The translations under genes were made by a program, and so were the position numbers. 64,000 nucleotides of DNA from Augochlora pura (taxonomy: Eukaryota > Arthropoda > Insecta > Hymenoptera > Halictidae): contig NC_135780.1 of assembly GCF_028453695.1 (NCBI RefSeq), positions 9,793,172 to 9,857,171 of the forward strand, in the 5' to 3' direction. Below are positions 22,601 through 34,104 of this stretch, in pieces; position 1 is the first letter of the stretch, and every line of letters starts with the position of its first letter. The notes below the pieces were generated by a model, which worked only from the letters and a program-made list of their open reading frames with translations, was not told the DNA's origin and did not search any database.

Positions 22601-23620
22601 CTAAAAGGTTTAAAATTCCAAATCGATCGGTCGGATGCTTTCCCGCCAATCAGCGAGACCGTCTACCCTCTTAACAAAATCATTAAGCACCGACCGCGAG
22701 ATCCCGAAATAAACCGTCGAATTTTTGTTCGCCGAAATAAAAAGACGTCGCCGGCTTTAACCATCTGCGCGCGGTGGTCATTCGTCACGGGGCCCGGGGC
22801 GAATAAAACGATCCGTCCCGTGTGTCTCGCGTCGAGTATTGCGAGAGAGTCCCGTTGCCATTGTACCGCCGCCGGTGGATCTCTTTATTTCCTCGTCGGC
22901 GCGTTGCTGAAGTCATCAATCCAGTCGGCACCTCGACGGGCGCGCGCGCGCGCTCGCGCGACTCCGGGATGATTTTCGAGGCGGAAACCGTGCGCGGCCT
23001 GGGTGTATCCTCTACGTCCGTGGAAGTTCGAGAGCAGCCCGCTTAGAAATGCAACGAAATCGCCGGGGCCCGAACGAGTTGGCGCGCACGGTGATCGAGT
23101 CGCCACGGGTGGCCGCACGGACCCAACGACGGGGGGAAAAAAGGAAAAACGGCCGTCGCGAGTCCACGGCCGCGCAAACAAAAACGTTGCCGTACGGCAA
23201 CAACAACAACAACAACAACGACGACGACGGCAACAACGGCAGCGAGCATTACCCGGGCCGACGCCCACGGGATTGTTCCAGTATTATGCACCTTGGCAGG
23301 TGAGCCTTTGTGCCGGACGGACCGTCATTTTCTGTTACGACCCGGCTGATACCGCGAGTAATTGAATTCTCTTTTTCGTGCGCGCACGAGAAATCGGCTG
23401 CCGGGATACGCTGCTCCCTGCTGCATCCGACGGCTTCTACCGTCTTCCACCTTCTAACCCTTTACTCGCTCTCTCTCTCTCTCTCTCTCTCTTTCTTGCG
23501 CTCGGCTCGGTCGGCACCATTAATTTCACTTCCGCTGGACCGAACAACCGATGATGCTGTGCGGTAATTCGAATTTAGTGGGCCGATTTATTTCGCTGGC
23601 TTTGGGATGGCTGACGATTT
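22601..23620. other. CpG-rich island with CAA/CGA repeat and splice-donor-like site
   Basis: Contains CCATTGT (22858), alternating CG near 22938-22960, (CAA)n then (CGA)n at 23198-23230, a CAG|GTGAGC donor match at 23297-23305, and (CT)n at 23469-23492. Two plus-strand frames stay open through the CAA tract, but neither resembles a known protein. Confidence 0.5.
23198..23230. repeat. (CAA)7 followed by (CGA)n
   Basis: Trinucleotide run of CAA units changing to ACG/CGA units. Frames through it read poly-Gln then Arg, poly-Asn then Asp, or poly-Thr. Confidence 0.95.
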
Positions 23621-23950
23621 TATTATTACATTCACTGGGCAAAGCAGGAAGCAACAAATTTTTTCTTAAAATTAAGACGATTGGTTTTCGATTCTTTCTT
23701 TTATAATTACTGATATTGTAAAATTGTTTTTAATAAAAGCTTTTCCATGAATTGCTTTATTGAAGCGTGTGGTATAATAGAAAATGTAGGAAGTTTAAAT
23801 ACATACAATATATACAATATAAGCGACGAACCTTTTCAAATAATTGTAATAAATTGTTCTGCATAATTTAGACTGATTTCAGAATTAAAAAATAATAGAG
23901 ACATCAGGTAAGCCTGACCTCGTTAATAAGAATTCTGCTTCATCGATCAT
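23621..23950. other. AT-rich spacer, nothing recognised
   Basis: AT-rich sequence preceding the 120-bp tandem repeat; a TACAATATA duplication lies near 23804-23821. Confidence 0.35.
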
Positions 23951-23959
23951 CATTTCCAT

Positions 23960-24400
23960 TATAATAAAATTATGTAAAAAGGACTGGACATTATACCTAG
24001 TTTATATTTCTCGCAATCGATGCGATACAAATACCAGAGAAATTCAAAAAATTGCGGACGTGATCTTGTAATTTACAATATAATAAAATTATTATTAAAA
24101 AAAAAGACAGAACATTTTAGTCAGTCTCTACTTCTCGCAATCGATGCGATATAAATACCAGAAAGTTTCGAAAGATCCCAAAATATGATTACATCATTTC
24201 GAATATGATAAAATTATTTAAAAAATACTGAACATTTTACCGAATTTATATTTCTCGCAATCGATGCGATACAAATACCAGAGAAATTCAAAAGATTCCG
24301 AAATATGATCGTATCATTACCAATACAATAAAATTTTTAAAAAAGCCTGACCAAATTCAGCTAATTTATATTTCTCTCAGTCGACCCGAACAATTATTAT
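23960..24400. repeat. 120-bp tandem repeat, about 3.5 copies
   Basis: Four landmarks at 24011, 24135, 24255 and 24375 are spaced 124, 120 and 120 bases. The first three read TCGCAATCGATGCGATA, followed by (C/T)AAATACCAGA; the fourth has decayed to TCTCAGTCGACCCGA. The intervals also share AATATGAT..ATCAT and AATAAAATT(A/T). Confidence 0.85.
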
Positions 24401-24429
24401 TTAAAATCCACAATCCGTCAAGCCATGTC

Positions 24430-25130
24430 TCTCAATCGCTCCAAACACGCAGAATCATCACGCTGCCGTCGAGTTCTCTCGTCTCCTCGTCCAGCGAGGC
24501 TCGGAACTTTCTGCCTGGCCTGTACATAAACGTATGCACGTCGAAATAAAAGGAGGAGCGATGTAAATGGTCACGGCGGGACGGGACTCTCTCGCAGGTG
24601 AAGCGAAACAATAGGAGCTGATGGTGTTTGATGGATACGACCCCGTGACCCGGCTAATAAGCCGGTCCCGAAAATAGAGAGCCGCGATCGCGGACCGCTC
24701 GCTCCCCCCTCGGGCCCCGCGACGTTCGCCGGCGTGCGAGAATAACGAGAAGAAGACAATTGGCATTGGAGATCCGGCCGGGGCCGATCGTTTCTCCCCG
24801 CGGGTGATTGACAAAATAATTACGTTGTCTACACGGACAATTAATGAACATTTAGAACCGTGGACGTTAGAGGGACACGGGGTCCGTCGGACGATTGATA
24901 TATATGCGTGGCTGCGCGCGAGAAATGTCAGGGTTTCGCATTTACGCGATAACAGCAGGATTCCTTCTCGCGCTCGAGACGTTCGCAAATTGATGCGCAC
25001 ACGTGTCCTGTAACGAGTTCTTCTTTTTCTCGCCGCGCGCTGAAGTATTCATGATATTTCGATTAATGCGCGAAGAACGCGTTTGCGCTGGAAATTGCGA
25101 TTCGACTATAGCGTTAGCGTAGACTCGGGG
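24430..25130. other. CpG-rich island, no gene seen
   Basis: GC-rich sequence with a 180-codon minus-strand frame at 24458-25000. The frame has no recognisable domain and overlaps other frames, as expected in stop-poor sequence. Confidence 0.45.
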
Positions 25131-25135
25131 GTTCA

Positions 25136-25362
25136 CCCTTTGCACTCGAATGGTGACTCTAAGGCACCACTAAAATTCGCACATTTCAAGATAATTTTTA
25201 TATTATGAAAAATTAAATTGAAAAAATTATTAAAAACATAACTGTTGTTACATGAATTACAAGATTCAATTTCATGACGTAAAATATATTTTGTCATATA
25301 AAATGGAAATGTCAGAAATGTTCTTTTAGAATTACAGTTAAAATTGCTTCGAGTGCAAAGAG
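25136..25362 (+). mobile_element. Family A MITE, copy A2
   Basis: 227 bp. Left terminus CCCTTTGCACTCGAATGG with GACTCTAAGGCACC inside; right terminus, inverted, ACTCTTTGCACTCGAAGC. Flanks are TTCA and TTGA, each one substitution from TTAA, suggesting decay after insertion. Confidence 0.8.
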
Positions 25363-25604
25363 TTGATAATGGTGCAGTATCGATACTCTGCGCTTTATAG
25401 AATATGTTGGATACTTTACATTTTCAAATCGTTGGTCGAAGTACCAATATAGGAATATTAATGAAACGAGAGACTCTAACCAATGCCAAGATTAAGCCTT
25501 TAGAGCACGATGTAAATTGAAGAATAGTTATAGATGAATGGTAGCAATAAACGTGAAAAGTGTTCTCGGTAAATGTTTCCTTGTAAAGTAATCGCTGTTG
25601 ACAA

Positions 25605-25860
25605 AATTGCATGAAATTAATCGTTAATAATAAAATTGCACGAAATTAATCGCTAATACTAAAATTGCATTAAATTAATCGCTAATTCAAAAATGATTGC
25701 ATGAAATTAATCGTTAATAATAAAATTGCATTAAATTAATCGCTAATACAAAAATCACATTAAATCAGTCGCTAACCCTAAAATGGCACTAAATTACTCT
25801 AACTAACCCTAAAATCGCATGAAATCAATCGCCACTGCTACGATCGCATTAAACTAAATT
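25605..25860. repeat. 29-bp minisatellite, about 9 copies
   Basis: Units begin ATTGCAT(G/T)AAATTAATCG and continue (C/T)TAATA(A/C)TAAA. Most are 29 bases, with one 32-base unit. The later copies drift to ATCGCATGAAATCAATCG. Confidence 0.85.
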
Positions 25861-25900
25861 TTAACCAATCTCTCCTATCGCTCACAAGGGTCCAATTAAT

Positions 25901-27130
25901 ATTTATCTCACGCACCTACTCGCACGATCAAAGCCAAATAAGCTACTCGAACGAAGATCGTCGAAGATCCAGGAAAATCCTCTGCGGTCCAGCGAAATCC
26001 AATTAGATCTATCGGATCGACGGCGTGTCCAGAGATCCTGCTGTCGCGAATAACGAATATCCCTTTCCCTTTCCGAGGCCGCTCATCTTTTCCCATTATG
26101 ATTGCGCGGCGAGGAGCGCGACGAGTAGAGAGCGCTGCTCGAGCATTCGTGTGCACGTGCGCGCACCTGAAATGCATCTAACTAGACGCGTTGCACCGTG
26201 CCGCATACAAGAACTCCGTGCATGGGGCGCGTTCGCAGGGTGCACGGGCACGGAGGCGGGAAGGAAGGAGACGGAGGTGGAGGAAGAGGTAGAGGAGGAG
26301 GTGGAGGAGGAGGTGGAGGAGGGCAGAAGCGACAGAGGCGGCAAGGGAGAAGCGGGGGTGTGTGCACCTACTTGTTCCGCGGCGGCGGTGCATGAGGTAC
26401 ACGCTCTCTCGCGGTATAATATATAATGAACATATCAGATGGCCGCCAGCGATGTCTGGGATTACATATTTGGATCCTATGTTAATGCCGGAGTCGCGGC
26501 GCTATACATCACGGCGCTGTTATTGTGATTCAAAGATTGAATGGTTAAGGTACCGAGCCACGATTCTACGTCGCGGGGCGGGGTGGCGCGCGCGGGGGGT
26601 TTGCGGGGCACGGCTCGAAAGCTGGACGGAACAGGGCGGGGAGAGAGGTGTGCGTGCGTGTGTGTGTGCACGCCGGAGAAACAGAGAGCGGCGGAGAAAG
26701 AGGGAAACGGATCGATGCGCTTGCACTTGGAGATAATATCGCGGAACACGGTGCCGCAGCGACAGGATACAGGCGACATCGCGACCGACCGATTCGATCG
26801 GCGGCCGATCCCGTTCAGCCGAGCTGATTTCCTCGAATTTTTTCACGTTCGCAGTCGGACCTCGTACACGGAAGCCGCGCGAACCGCGCCGCGGTTTTCC
26901 GCACCCCCGCGATTCACTGTATCTTTAAATATAATGCTCTCGAACACCGTGGACGTGTCGAAGGTTCCGTTGTGCCTCCGAATTTTTTCCCGATATGGAA
27001 ACGCGTCGGCGCGGCTGTTTCGGCGTTTTCCTCTGTCTGGCTTTTGTACGCTGATTTCGCTAGGTTGTTCGAGCTCGTTTCGGCATTTGTTTCCTAACTT
27101 GGTTTTTGGACGATGATTTTACTGTTTAGG
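25901..27130. other. CpG-rich island, no gene supported
   Basis: Contains a GGAGGT/GAGGAG array at 26260-26330. Frames of up to 191 codons overlap on both strands. A 29-codon ATG frame at 26439-26528 has a hydrophobic C-terminal half and is discussed as a low-confidence finding. Confidence 0.45.
26260..26330. repeat. GGAGGTGGAGGA purine-rich array
   Basis: Short irregular units of GGAGGT, GAAGAGG and GGAGGA. G-doublets are closely spaced. Glycine- or proline-rich frames are its translations. Confidence 0.85.
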
Positions 27131-27247
27131 GAGAAGTTTCATCGAATGCTCTTCGGCAGCACGCGCAGTTTAGTTTTCGATTTTATGGGTTTACCGGTGT
27201 CTGTGACTTTGAAGGTTTTTTAGGAACTGTGCAGAATTTTTCCCGGG

Positions 27248-27509
27248 ACTGAAATCGTTATAGAATTGTAGAGCGAGGATTTCTCTTTGAAATGAGCTAT
27301 TAAAAGTTAGTGTATGATTTTTTTTCACCCGTTTACAAGGCTTTGAAGAGAGGAAGTTCTAGTATAGAAAATACGCTGTGACAGTTTTTAAGCAACAAAT
27401 TTGTTCTTCGCTTCTGTCTCGTAAAAGTGTTAGAAAAAATCGTACACGAGGTTTTAGGTACTCGTTACAAAGAGGAAACTTTAATCTTCAAATCTATTGT
27501 AGTTTCAGG
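27248..27509. mobile_element. Foldback element, family J, copy J2
   Basis: The left arm starts ACTGAAATCGTTATAGAATT and runs to GTGTATGATTTTTT. The right arm, inverted, starts CCTGAAACTACAATAGATTT and runs to GTGTACGATTTTTT. Arm length is about 80 bases and total length 262 bp. It aligns with J1 (15911-16161). Confidence 0.75.
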
Positions 27510-28040
27510 TGGGAGAAAAATTTATCAGTCTTTCTAGAGATTTTTGAAGTTGTGGAATCTTTTTAGGAAAATGAGAAAAATCGTGGCTTTGATTTTTATT
27601 TGCTATGTCGTACAAAATCAGCCTAACAGAAAATAAATTATGGAGCATGAAAGTACAGATTCCAAGCTTTCGAACGAGTCTAATCATTTTTAAATACTGC
27701 AACAATTTGAGTTTCTACAATTGTTCAAAGTTGTTGAAGAGCTGCGTATCCCAATGAGTTGAATCGAAATTTGAAAATATTATAGATAAAAGTTATTGAA
27801 TCATTTCTCACGGAGAAATCACGACAATTTATATAATTTTAAAACAAATAATGGAATATAATATTTATACTATATTTAATAAAATAATAATTCTAATTAT
27901 TGAAAAGGAATTATTATCATACCTACACATTCTATTTCCTGTATTTCTATTTAAAACCGCGTCTCTGTAGAATTAGAATATATAATTTTATTATTAAATA
28001 AATGATGTCAAAGAGGAATAAAATAGTGATGACACTATAA
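27510..28040. other. AT-rich spacer, nothing recognised
   Basis: AT-rich sequence between element J2 and a family C terminus, with no structure found. Confidence 0.35.
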
Positions 28041-28376
28041 CCCCTTACACTACGATTTCATTATTTCTTTAACGAAACGAGAAGATATTTTTTTCTGATT
28101 ATCTTCATTTACTTTTACTCTCAGATTTCGGTGACAGAAAATTCAAATTTTATTGCGATTTAATAGAAAAGATTGACAGTCGTATTTCTTAAATAATCTA
28201 TTTATTATCTATTAAAAATACACACTAATAAAAATGTGCGAAACGTTCTCCACGAGTCTGATTCGTTATTCCAGTGTCCAGCGATAAATATATAAAATGA
28301 AAACAGAAATATTTAGTCAGCTCTATTTAGCAATAACTCCATACACAGAGTTAATTATATATGGCTCGCAAAAGGG
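28041..28376 (+). mobile_element. Family C element, divergent copy
   Basis: The left end is CCCCTTACACTACGATTTC after ATAA. It contains the C-family near-palindrome ACGAGTC-T-GATTCGT at 28252-28266. The right end is uncertain: GCAAAAGGG-TTCA at 28368-28380 is the best candidate, but it matches the left end only over the first bases. Confidence 0.45.
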
Positions 28377-28379
28377 TTC

Positions 28380-29470
28380 ATCGAACCGGGGGTCAATTCA
28401 ACAAATCATCGGTCGCCGATCGTTTCCGCGTGGCGAATAAAACGAGACTGTGCCGTCGAGCGTCCTCTTTGTATGGAAATCAGGCATGATTTTTGGCAAA
28501 ATTTATTTTAGCATAACGCCGCGCGATATCCGTCGCCGGGGCGTTTTCCATCGGGGCCGCTACGGACGGGGAAATAAAAACGACAAAGGAAGGAATTGCG
28601 GCGCGTTGACGACGAACGCGCCTGCCTACCATGCAACGTCGGGACAGATCATCGGGTGTGGGCGCGAAATCGATCGCCCCACGTCCCTTTTATTATTAAA
28701 TCTGTTTCATCGTCGAAATAGTAGGCACGGGACTGCACTTTAGACATCTCTTCCCGAGATCGTTGGATAAGAAGCGACGCGCCACCAGATTTCCATCGGC
28801 TCCTTCTCTCTCTCGCTAACCCTCTCACTCTCTCTTTTTCTCTCTCTTTCTCTCTTTCTCTATTTTTCTTCATCTCTCTCTCTCTTTCTCGATCAGTCCC
28901 GCGAAAAAGATCAAGCGACACTGGAATGCTTTTAAAATGCTAAAACGATCGGTAGGTGAGCGATCCTCCGCGAAGGACACACCTTCGTCTCCCGAGCGTA
29001 GCCCCCGTGAGGACCAGTCGACCGTTTTGTGATTCATTGTCATTCGGAAACGGAAAAAAAGTCCACTTTGCCCCGCTCTATTATATTGTTCTTCCGACTA
29101 GCGCGGACACGCGGGGGGAGGGACATGACACGGCGAATTGTTCAACGTTTCTATCACTCGGAACTACTTTCGATCGCCGTACACCGTCCGCTTCTTCTTC
29201 TACTCGTTATTGTCCCGTAGCTGTGACCAGACTGCGAACTTTCTTACGTCCTTTCTACGGAACAACGCCATTTGAATTTGAAACGAGAGAATCGTCTTCA
29301 ATTACTTCCTTGTCCGCGGACCACGGTCGTCTGCAGAATTGTCTTTACGAGAGGACGCGGAGAGGAATTTTTCTAGCCGATCAAGCTTCGCTCGACTGGC
29401 TATTGTCTACTGTCTACTGTCGTTTAATTTGTAACTCTTTCGCAGTGTTTTTGTTTGCGTGGCTTTAATA
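28380..29470. other. GC-rich island, no gene seen
   Basis: Contains the CT tract at 28800-28890. A 170-codon plus-strand frame at 28956-29468 shows no known domain. Confidence 0.45.
28800..28890. repeat. Imperfect (CT)n tract
   Basis: CTCTCTCT and TTTCTCTC phrases with few purines. Confidence 0.9.
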
Positions 29471-29507
29471 TACATTTGTTCATTTAATCTGTAGCTTTGT
29501 CATCGTA

Positions 29508-29612
29508 TCCTTGCGTATTTGTAATATTTCTTTGCGTGGTTGTAATATTTCTTTTCGTCTTTGTAATATTTCTTTGCGCGTTTGAAATATTTCTTTGCGT
29601 GTTTTAATATTC
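29508..29612. repeat. 22-bp minisatellite, TTTGTAATATTTCTTTGCGT unit
   Basis: Four to five imperfect copies, each with AATATTTCTTT followed by GCGT or TCGT. Confidence 0.8.
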
Positions 29613-29900
29613 TGAAAATCTATTTAGACAGCCTCGAATTTATTTAATTGGCCACTTGGGCTATAATAAAGTGCCATGCGCGTCGCGCCGATATTCCAAC
29701 ATAACCTGAGATCTCCCGTACAGAAATAGATTATTAATTAATCAAATACTTTACCTAAGATCCTAGGAACTCGTAATGACTTTGCTTAAAGGTATCAAAG
29801 TGACCATACACCAGCAACCATAAGTTTATTGGTAGCAAGTGGTCTTATTTTAAAACAAAGCTAATAATAATCTAAATAAGTCAAACACGATCCCGATAAT
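29613..29900. other. AT-rich spacer, nothing recognised
   Basis: AT-rich sequence without structure. Confidence 0.3.
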
Positions 29901-30184
29901 CGAGGTTCCAGTGTACAATATAACATTATTTACGATGTCATCTACTGCCAGTGTCGATTCATCTGTCGCGATTCTTCGCGCGCGTAACATCAGAAAATTG
30001 TCGAAGAATGCAACGATCCGAGGTGTCGCCGGCCGCAACACGGTCCGAGAAAAAGGATCGTTCTATCTTTCAGGTCCTCGGGCACGATTCGTTCCTCGAT
30101 CGAGCCCGAAAGGGGGGTTTTAGAGGCCTTAATTCACACAGGTGGCACATACGTATTTGTATTCGCCTAAAAGCCCCCATCGCG

Positions 30185-30238
<54 letters not shown>

Positions 30239-30770
30239 CGTCTCTGTCGCGCTGCGACTCGCCCATAGAGACAGAGAGCCCCGTTCCGTCGGGAGGCATC
30301 ATACGCCCACCTCGTGTGTTTGAGATAGGATCTTTTCAACGACGGGCGACCAGCGGCAGCAGCAACAGGAACGAAACAGGGGCGAGCCACCCGGCGCGAA
30401 GCAACCACGGCACCATCATCCATTTCGCCGGAATAAAAGTTTCACGGCGTGCGAGAGCGTTTTGTTGAAGCGTCTCCGAGGTGTCGGCAGACAATGTGAC
30501 ACCGAGAGCCCGCCCCCGGTGTCCGAAACCGTCCGATACATTGTGTTATCGCGCGATTACGCAACCCCATAAATATCACAAGGCCACACGAATACGGGGC
30601 GGGGACCTAGCTACCACATGGAAATGAGTAATTGCCGCTCCTACCGGTTAAACCCGTGGAATTTCCGCGCGCGGCGGTGCCACCGTAGTTGTCCCCGTTC
30701 CTTGTCTAATCTCTACCACTGTTCGAGTAACTGTTAGTGCTTTGATAATGACTGAAAGGTGCGAGTCACG
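29901..30770. other. GC-rich island with perfect (CT)n
   Basis: Contains the uninterrupted CT tract at 30188-30236. Frames flanking the tract read into Ser/Leu or Glu/Arg repeats and are not credible genes. Confidence 0.45.
30188..30236. repeat. Perfect (CT)24 microsatellite
   Basis: Uninterrupted dinucleotide repeat, the longest perfect CT run in the window. Likely length-polymorphic. Confidence 0.97.
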
Positions 30771-30821
30771 TATTTTTAGGTCTAAGATTAGATGTAGTGT
30801 ATAGTGCTATTCAATATTCTA

Positions 30822-30970
30822 TTATACTATTGATGGTAGAATATTGGATAGTATAATAGTATATTGTAGTAATAGTAGAATATTGAACAATATAATAGTA
30901 TATTGTAGTAATAGTAGAATATTGGATAATATAATAGTATATTGTAATAATAGTATAAAATAGTGTATTG
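30822..30970. repeat. 39-bp minisatellite, about 3.5 copies
   Basis: The unit begins TATATTGTAGTAATAGTAGA and ends ATATAATAG; copies differ at one or two positions. Confidence 0.85.
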
Positions 30971-31119
30971 TAATTTTTCTGCCGATCTGTTTTCATTTAT
31001 TTTAATTCTTGTCGTTTTTAATAACCTGTAAATAATCTAACAGCATTGTTAAATTTATCTTTTCCGTTTATTTTTTCCTAGATGCATAAAATCCTCTATC
31101 TAATTACAATATATTTATA

Positions 31120-31430
31120 GTATAATAATACAGTAATATACGTACAGAAAAATAGTATATTATAATAATATAATATTGGGAGATATAATTGTACATTATA
31201 ATAATACATAAGTACATTATACTATTATAAATTATTATACACAATATAATACATGTAAGTATTATTACACACAATATAATACACAGTAACTATTATTACA
31301 CACATATTGTGTTACTATATTAATACATGTAACTATTATTGCACACAACATAACACATAATTAAACACAATAGCATGCTCAACATTCACTTTTCCACATT
31401 GCACAATAATTATTTCGCTTCTCCAAAAAA
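31120..31430. repeat. AT-rich degenerate tandem region
   Basis: Loose repetition of TATTATTACACACAATATAATACA-like units of about 31 bases, with TGTAA(C/G)TATTATT junctions. Confidence 0.6.
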
Positions 31431-31950
31431 CCACTTTCCCCTGCGGAGGGTACAATTTTCATGAAAAAGCAACCCTTGCCACAAAGAGCAAGAATCGAAG
31501 AGAATATCGTACCTACAAAACTCCGCACGAGGTTCCATGGAACACGTCTCCAGGCATTCTACCTAAATCCCAGAGTGTGATGGACTGTCTCGAAATCAGC
31601 ACCCTTCGGCGACGCAGGACTTCTCCCTCGAAGGGTAATTATTCTTCACGCCGCAACAGCGAAGGAAACACATGTTTCTCCGCGAGAAAACTCAGCCGCC
31701 GCGCGGACCAGGCGAAACAATAAAACCCGGACCCTCGTTGTAACGCAATTTCGCGTCATTGTGCCCTTCTGGCCCGGTTACGAAACTCAATTCTCATTCA
31801 TTGACGGCCCTGAGACCCGCCGTTTTATCGGCTTTCGAGAAAAAAAAAAGGTAACCCGTTGGCCGGTACGCTGAGAAAGAGGGATGCGACAAGATTCCTC
31901 TCAAGGTTCCCCGTTGGCTTTTCTTCAACTCATTTTCTGATTATGTAACT
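31431..31950. other. GC-rich island, nothing recognised
   Basis: Moderately GC-rich sequence with no open frame of note, tandem repeat or motif cluster. An A10 run lies near 31840. Confidence 0.4.
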
Positions 31951-32292
31951 TTTTCTCGACATTTCGACGGGTTTGTAATATTAATTGCATGAACGTTGCT
32001 GTTTAGAGAAGTCTGGTTATTACAAGTTTTATTGACAATTTCCCTCAAGAGAAACTCAATTTTATTTACTGTAACGCGTAGAAAGTTGGGATGTAGAACG
32101 CTCGGTGAGAAGCAATTTTCTGCTTCGATTATCCTCGCTTCTATTAATTAGTAATTAGTAATTAGTCCGCCCGTGATACACGAAGTGAAAATATTTGTAG
32201 ATAGAATAATCAAATGCTCATTTTCTTGAGTAAATTCTCTTGTACTCGTCTGAAAGTTTGAATCAATTTGAATTGAAATCGTATTCTGTATA

Positions 32293-32440
32293 AATACTAT
32301 TCTTAATAATATTATTATTATATACGGAATAATACTATTCTTAATAATATTATTATTATACACAGAATAATACTATTCATAGTAATATCATCATTATAAA
32401 CAGAATAATACTATTCGTAATAACAATATTTTTATGTATA
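32293..32440. repeat. 38-bp AT-rich minisatellite, about 4 copies
   Basis: Units begin AATACTATTCTTAATAATAT and end in ATA(C/A)(G/A)(C/G)GAAT-like variants. Confidence 0.75.
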
Positions 32441-32530
32441 ATACTATAGTCGATTCGTCCATGTCGTTTTAAACAATCCAAGTAAAATATATATAAGTTC
32501 GCTCGAATAACATATAGTTCGATGAAACTG

Positions 32531-32803
32531 AAATAGAAAAATTAGCGAAGACATAAAATAGATTCGACAGAAAATAATCAAATACTGCTCTCGAATTCTT
32601 CCGACGATTCCTCTATTTTTTAAATAGAAAAATTAGCGAAGACATAAAAGAGATTCGACAGAAAATAATCAAATACTGCTCTCGAATTCTTCCGACGATT
32701 CCACTATTTTTTAAATAGAAAAATTAGCGAAGACATAGAAGAGATTCGACAGAAAATAATCAAATACTGTTCTCGAATTCTTCCGTCGATTCCACTATCT
32801 TTC
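32531..32803. repeat. 91-bp tandem repeat, 3 copies
   Basis: Copies start at 32531, 32622 and 32713 with AAATAGAAAAATTAGCGAAG and end CGAATTCTTCC. Exact 91-base spacing and very few substitutions indicate recent amplification. Confidence 0.93.
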
Positions 32804-33610
32804 TGCCTCTCTCTGTCCACTTTTGTCACAGGAGGTTTCCGAAGGTAGTTAATAATCTCCGAAGTGGCAGTGAAAGTGTTAACGAAGAATGTTCGTGGCA
32901 TTTCGAAGCCGCAAACAGCATTTCGAAGTCGCAAGAGGGATGGAACCAGTTCCAGGACGTCTGCCTGTATATCTGGGAGGAGCATCCCGTCTTCGATATC
33001 GCTTCCCTCGCGATTTCGTCTCCCTGTCCCTCCCGTGTCTCTCCAGCTCTTCTCTTTTTCTCAGACCGTGGCCCGAAGGTGTTTCACGGGGGCAACGGTG
33101 TGGCGCGAGAAGAGAGAGAGAGAGAGAGACCCCACGAAAACCCGACACACAGGCCTTGCGGCGCGCGGTCATGAATATTCCAGGGGACACTTCGAGGTGG
33201 CCGGGAAAGAGGGGGGACGACGACGGGGGCACCCCGGTTATGAATGTCATTCGCAAACGTTAATCGACGAAATACAAAACCCATTAGACAGCGGCGAGGA
33301 GCCCGTGGCCCGGCCACGGTTTAAGTGAAGCGCACGCCCATGTCATTTCCGCTATTGTCCGGCTGGCACAATTAGAGGCGACTTGACACCGCGGTTTCCC
33401 ACTGATTGGTACCCATTGTCGACACACACGCACACGCGTACACCGTACCCCGGCACCTACCTTCGACAGTGATGAACGTCGATCTTGCGATCCGCAAGGC
33501 GCAAACGGCGCCTTTGCTCCTTTTTTCATGATCCGACGGATAATGATTTTTACGAGGGGTGCCGACGGTAAGGCGCACGGGGGTGGGAAGCGAATGAGAT
33601 GTTCTCCTTT
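32804..33610. other. CpG-rich island, no gene seen
   Basis: Contains (GA)n at 33112-33130 and CCATTGT at 33413. Open frames of 120 to 154 codons overlap on both strands and show no domain. Confidence 0.45.
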
Positions 33611-33860
33611 GAGAATTTATTGAAAATGTTAAGAATACTGTTCTGTTATTGTTGTACTATTATTAAATTTATTTACAGAGAAAATGTATTTTAATTCGTC
33701 TTCTGTTTCTTATAGTCGAGGTAGCAATTTTTAGTTGGTATAAAAATCCGATCTATAATGATAAGATATTTTTGCTTTATATTTGATCTTATTATTTTAT
33801 AATTAGAGATTGCGTTTTTATTGAACGCGAGACTCTAGAAAATTACATCTTGATATTTAA

Positions 33861-34086
33861 CCCTCTTAGTGCCGAGCGAAAAAGCCTAATTTCACGGTGT
33901 TACCAGAGTTTGGAAAAAGGCTCATAGATACCAAACGAAAGCAATGTTTTCATAATTCAAAAAGCAGTGTATTAAGGACGATATTGAGCATGAAACAGTG
34001 ACGCCAATTTTTCTATATTCATTGGAAATTACATAAATAACAAAAGTATAAGTATAAAGCATTTTTCGCCTCCGGCACTAAGAGGG
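33861..34086 (+). mobile_element. TTAA element, family F/G, copy G
   Basis: 226 bp between TTAA at 33857-33860 and 34087-34090. Termini are CCCTCTTAGTGCCG-AGCGA and, inverted, CCCTCTTAGTGCCGGAGGCG: 14 identical bases, then near-identity. The interior GGAAAAAGGCTCATAGATAC and ATAATTCAAAAAGCAGTGTA matches copy F (19509-19787). Confidence 0.88.
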
Positions 34087-34104
34087 TTAAGCAGAAACAG
34101 ATTT

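Noticed and set aside
23267..23366. APWQVSL in a plus-strand frame, resembling the start of a serine protease domain
   Set aside because: No activation motif upstream, no catalytic His/Asp/Ser blocks downstream, and the frame stops soon after; chance match.
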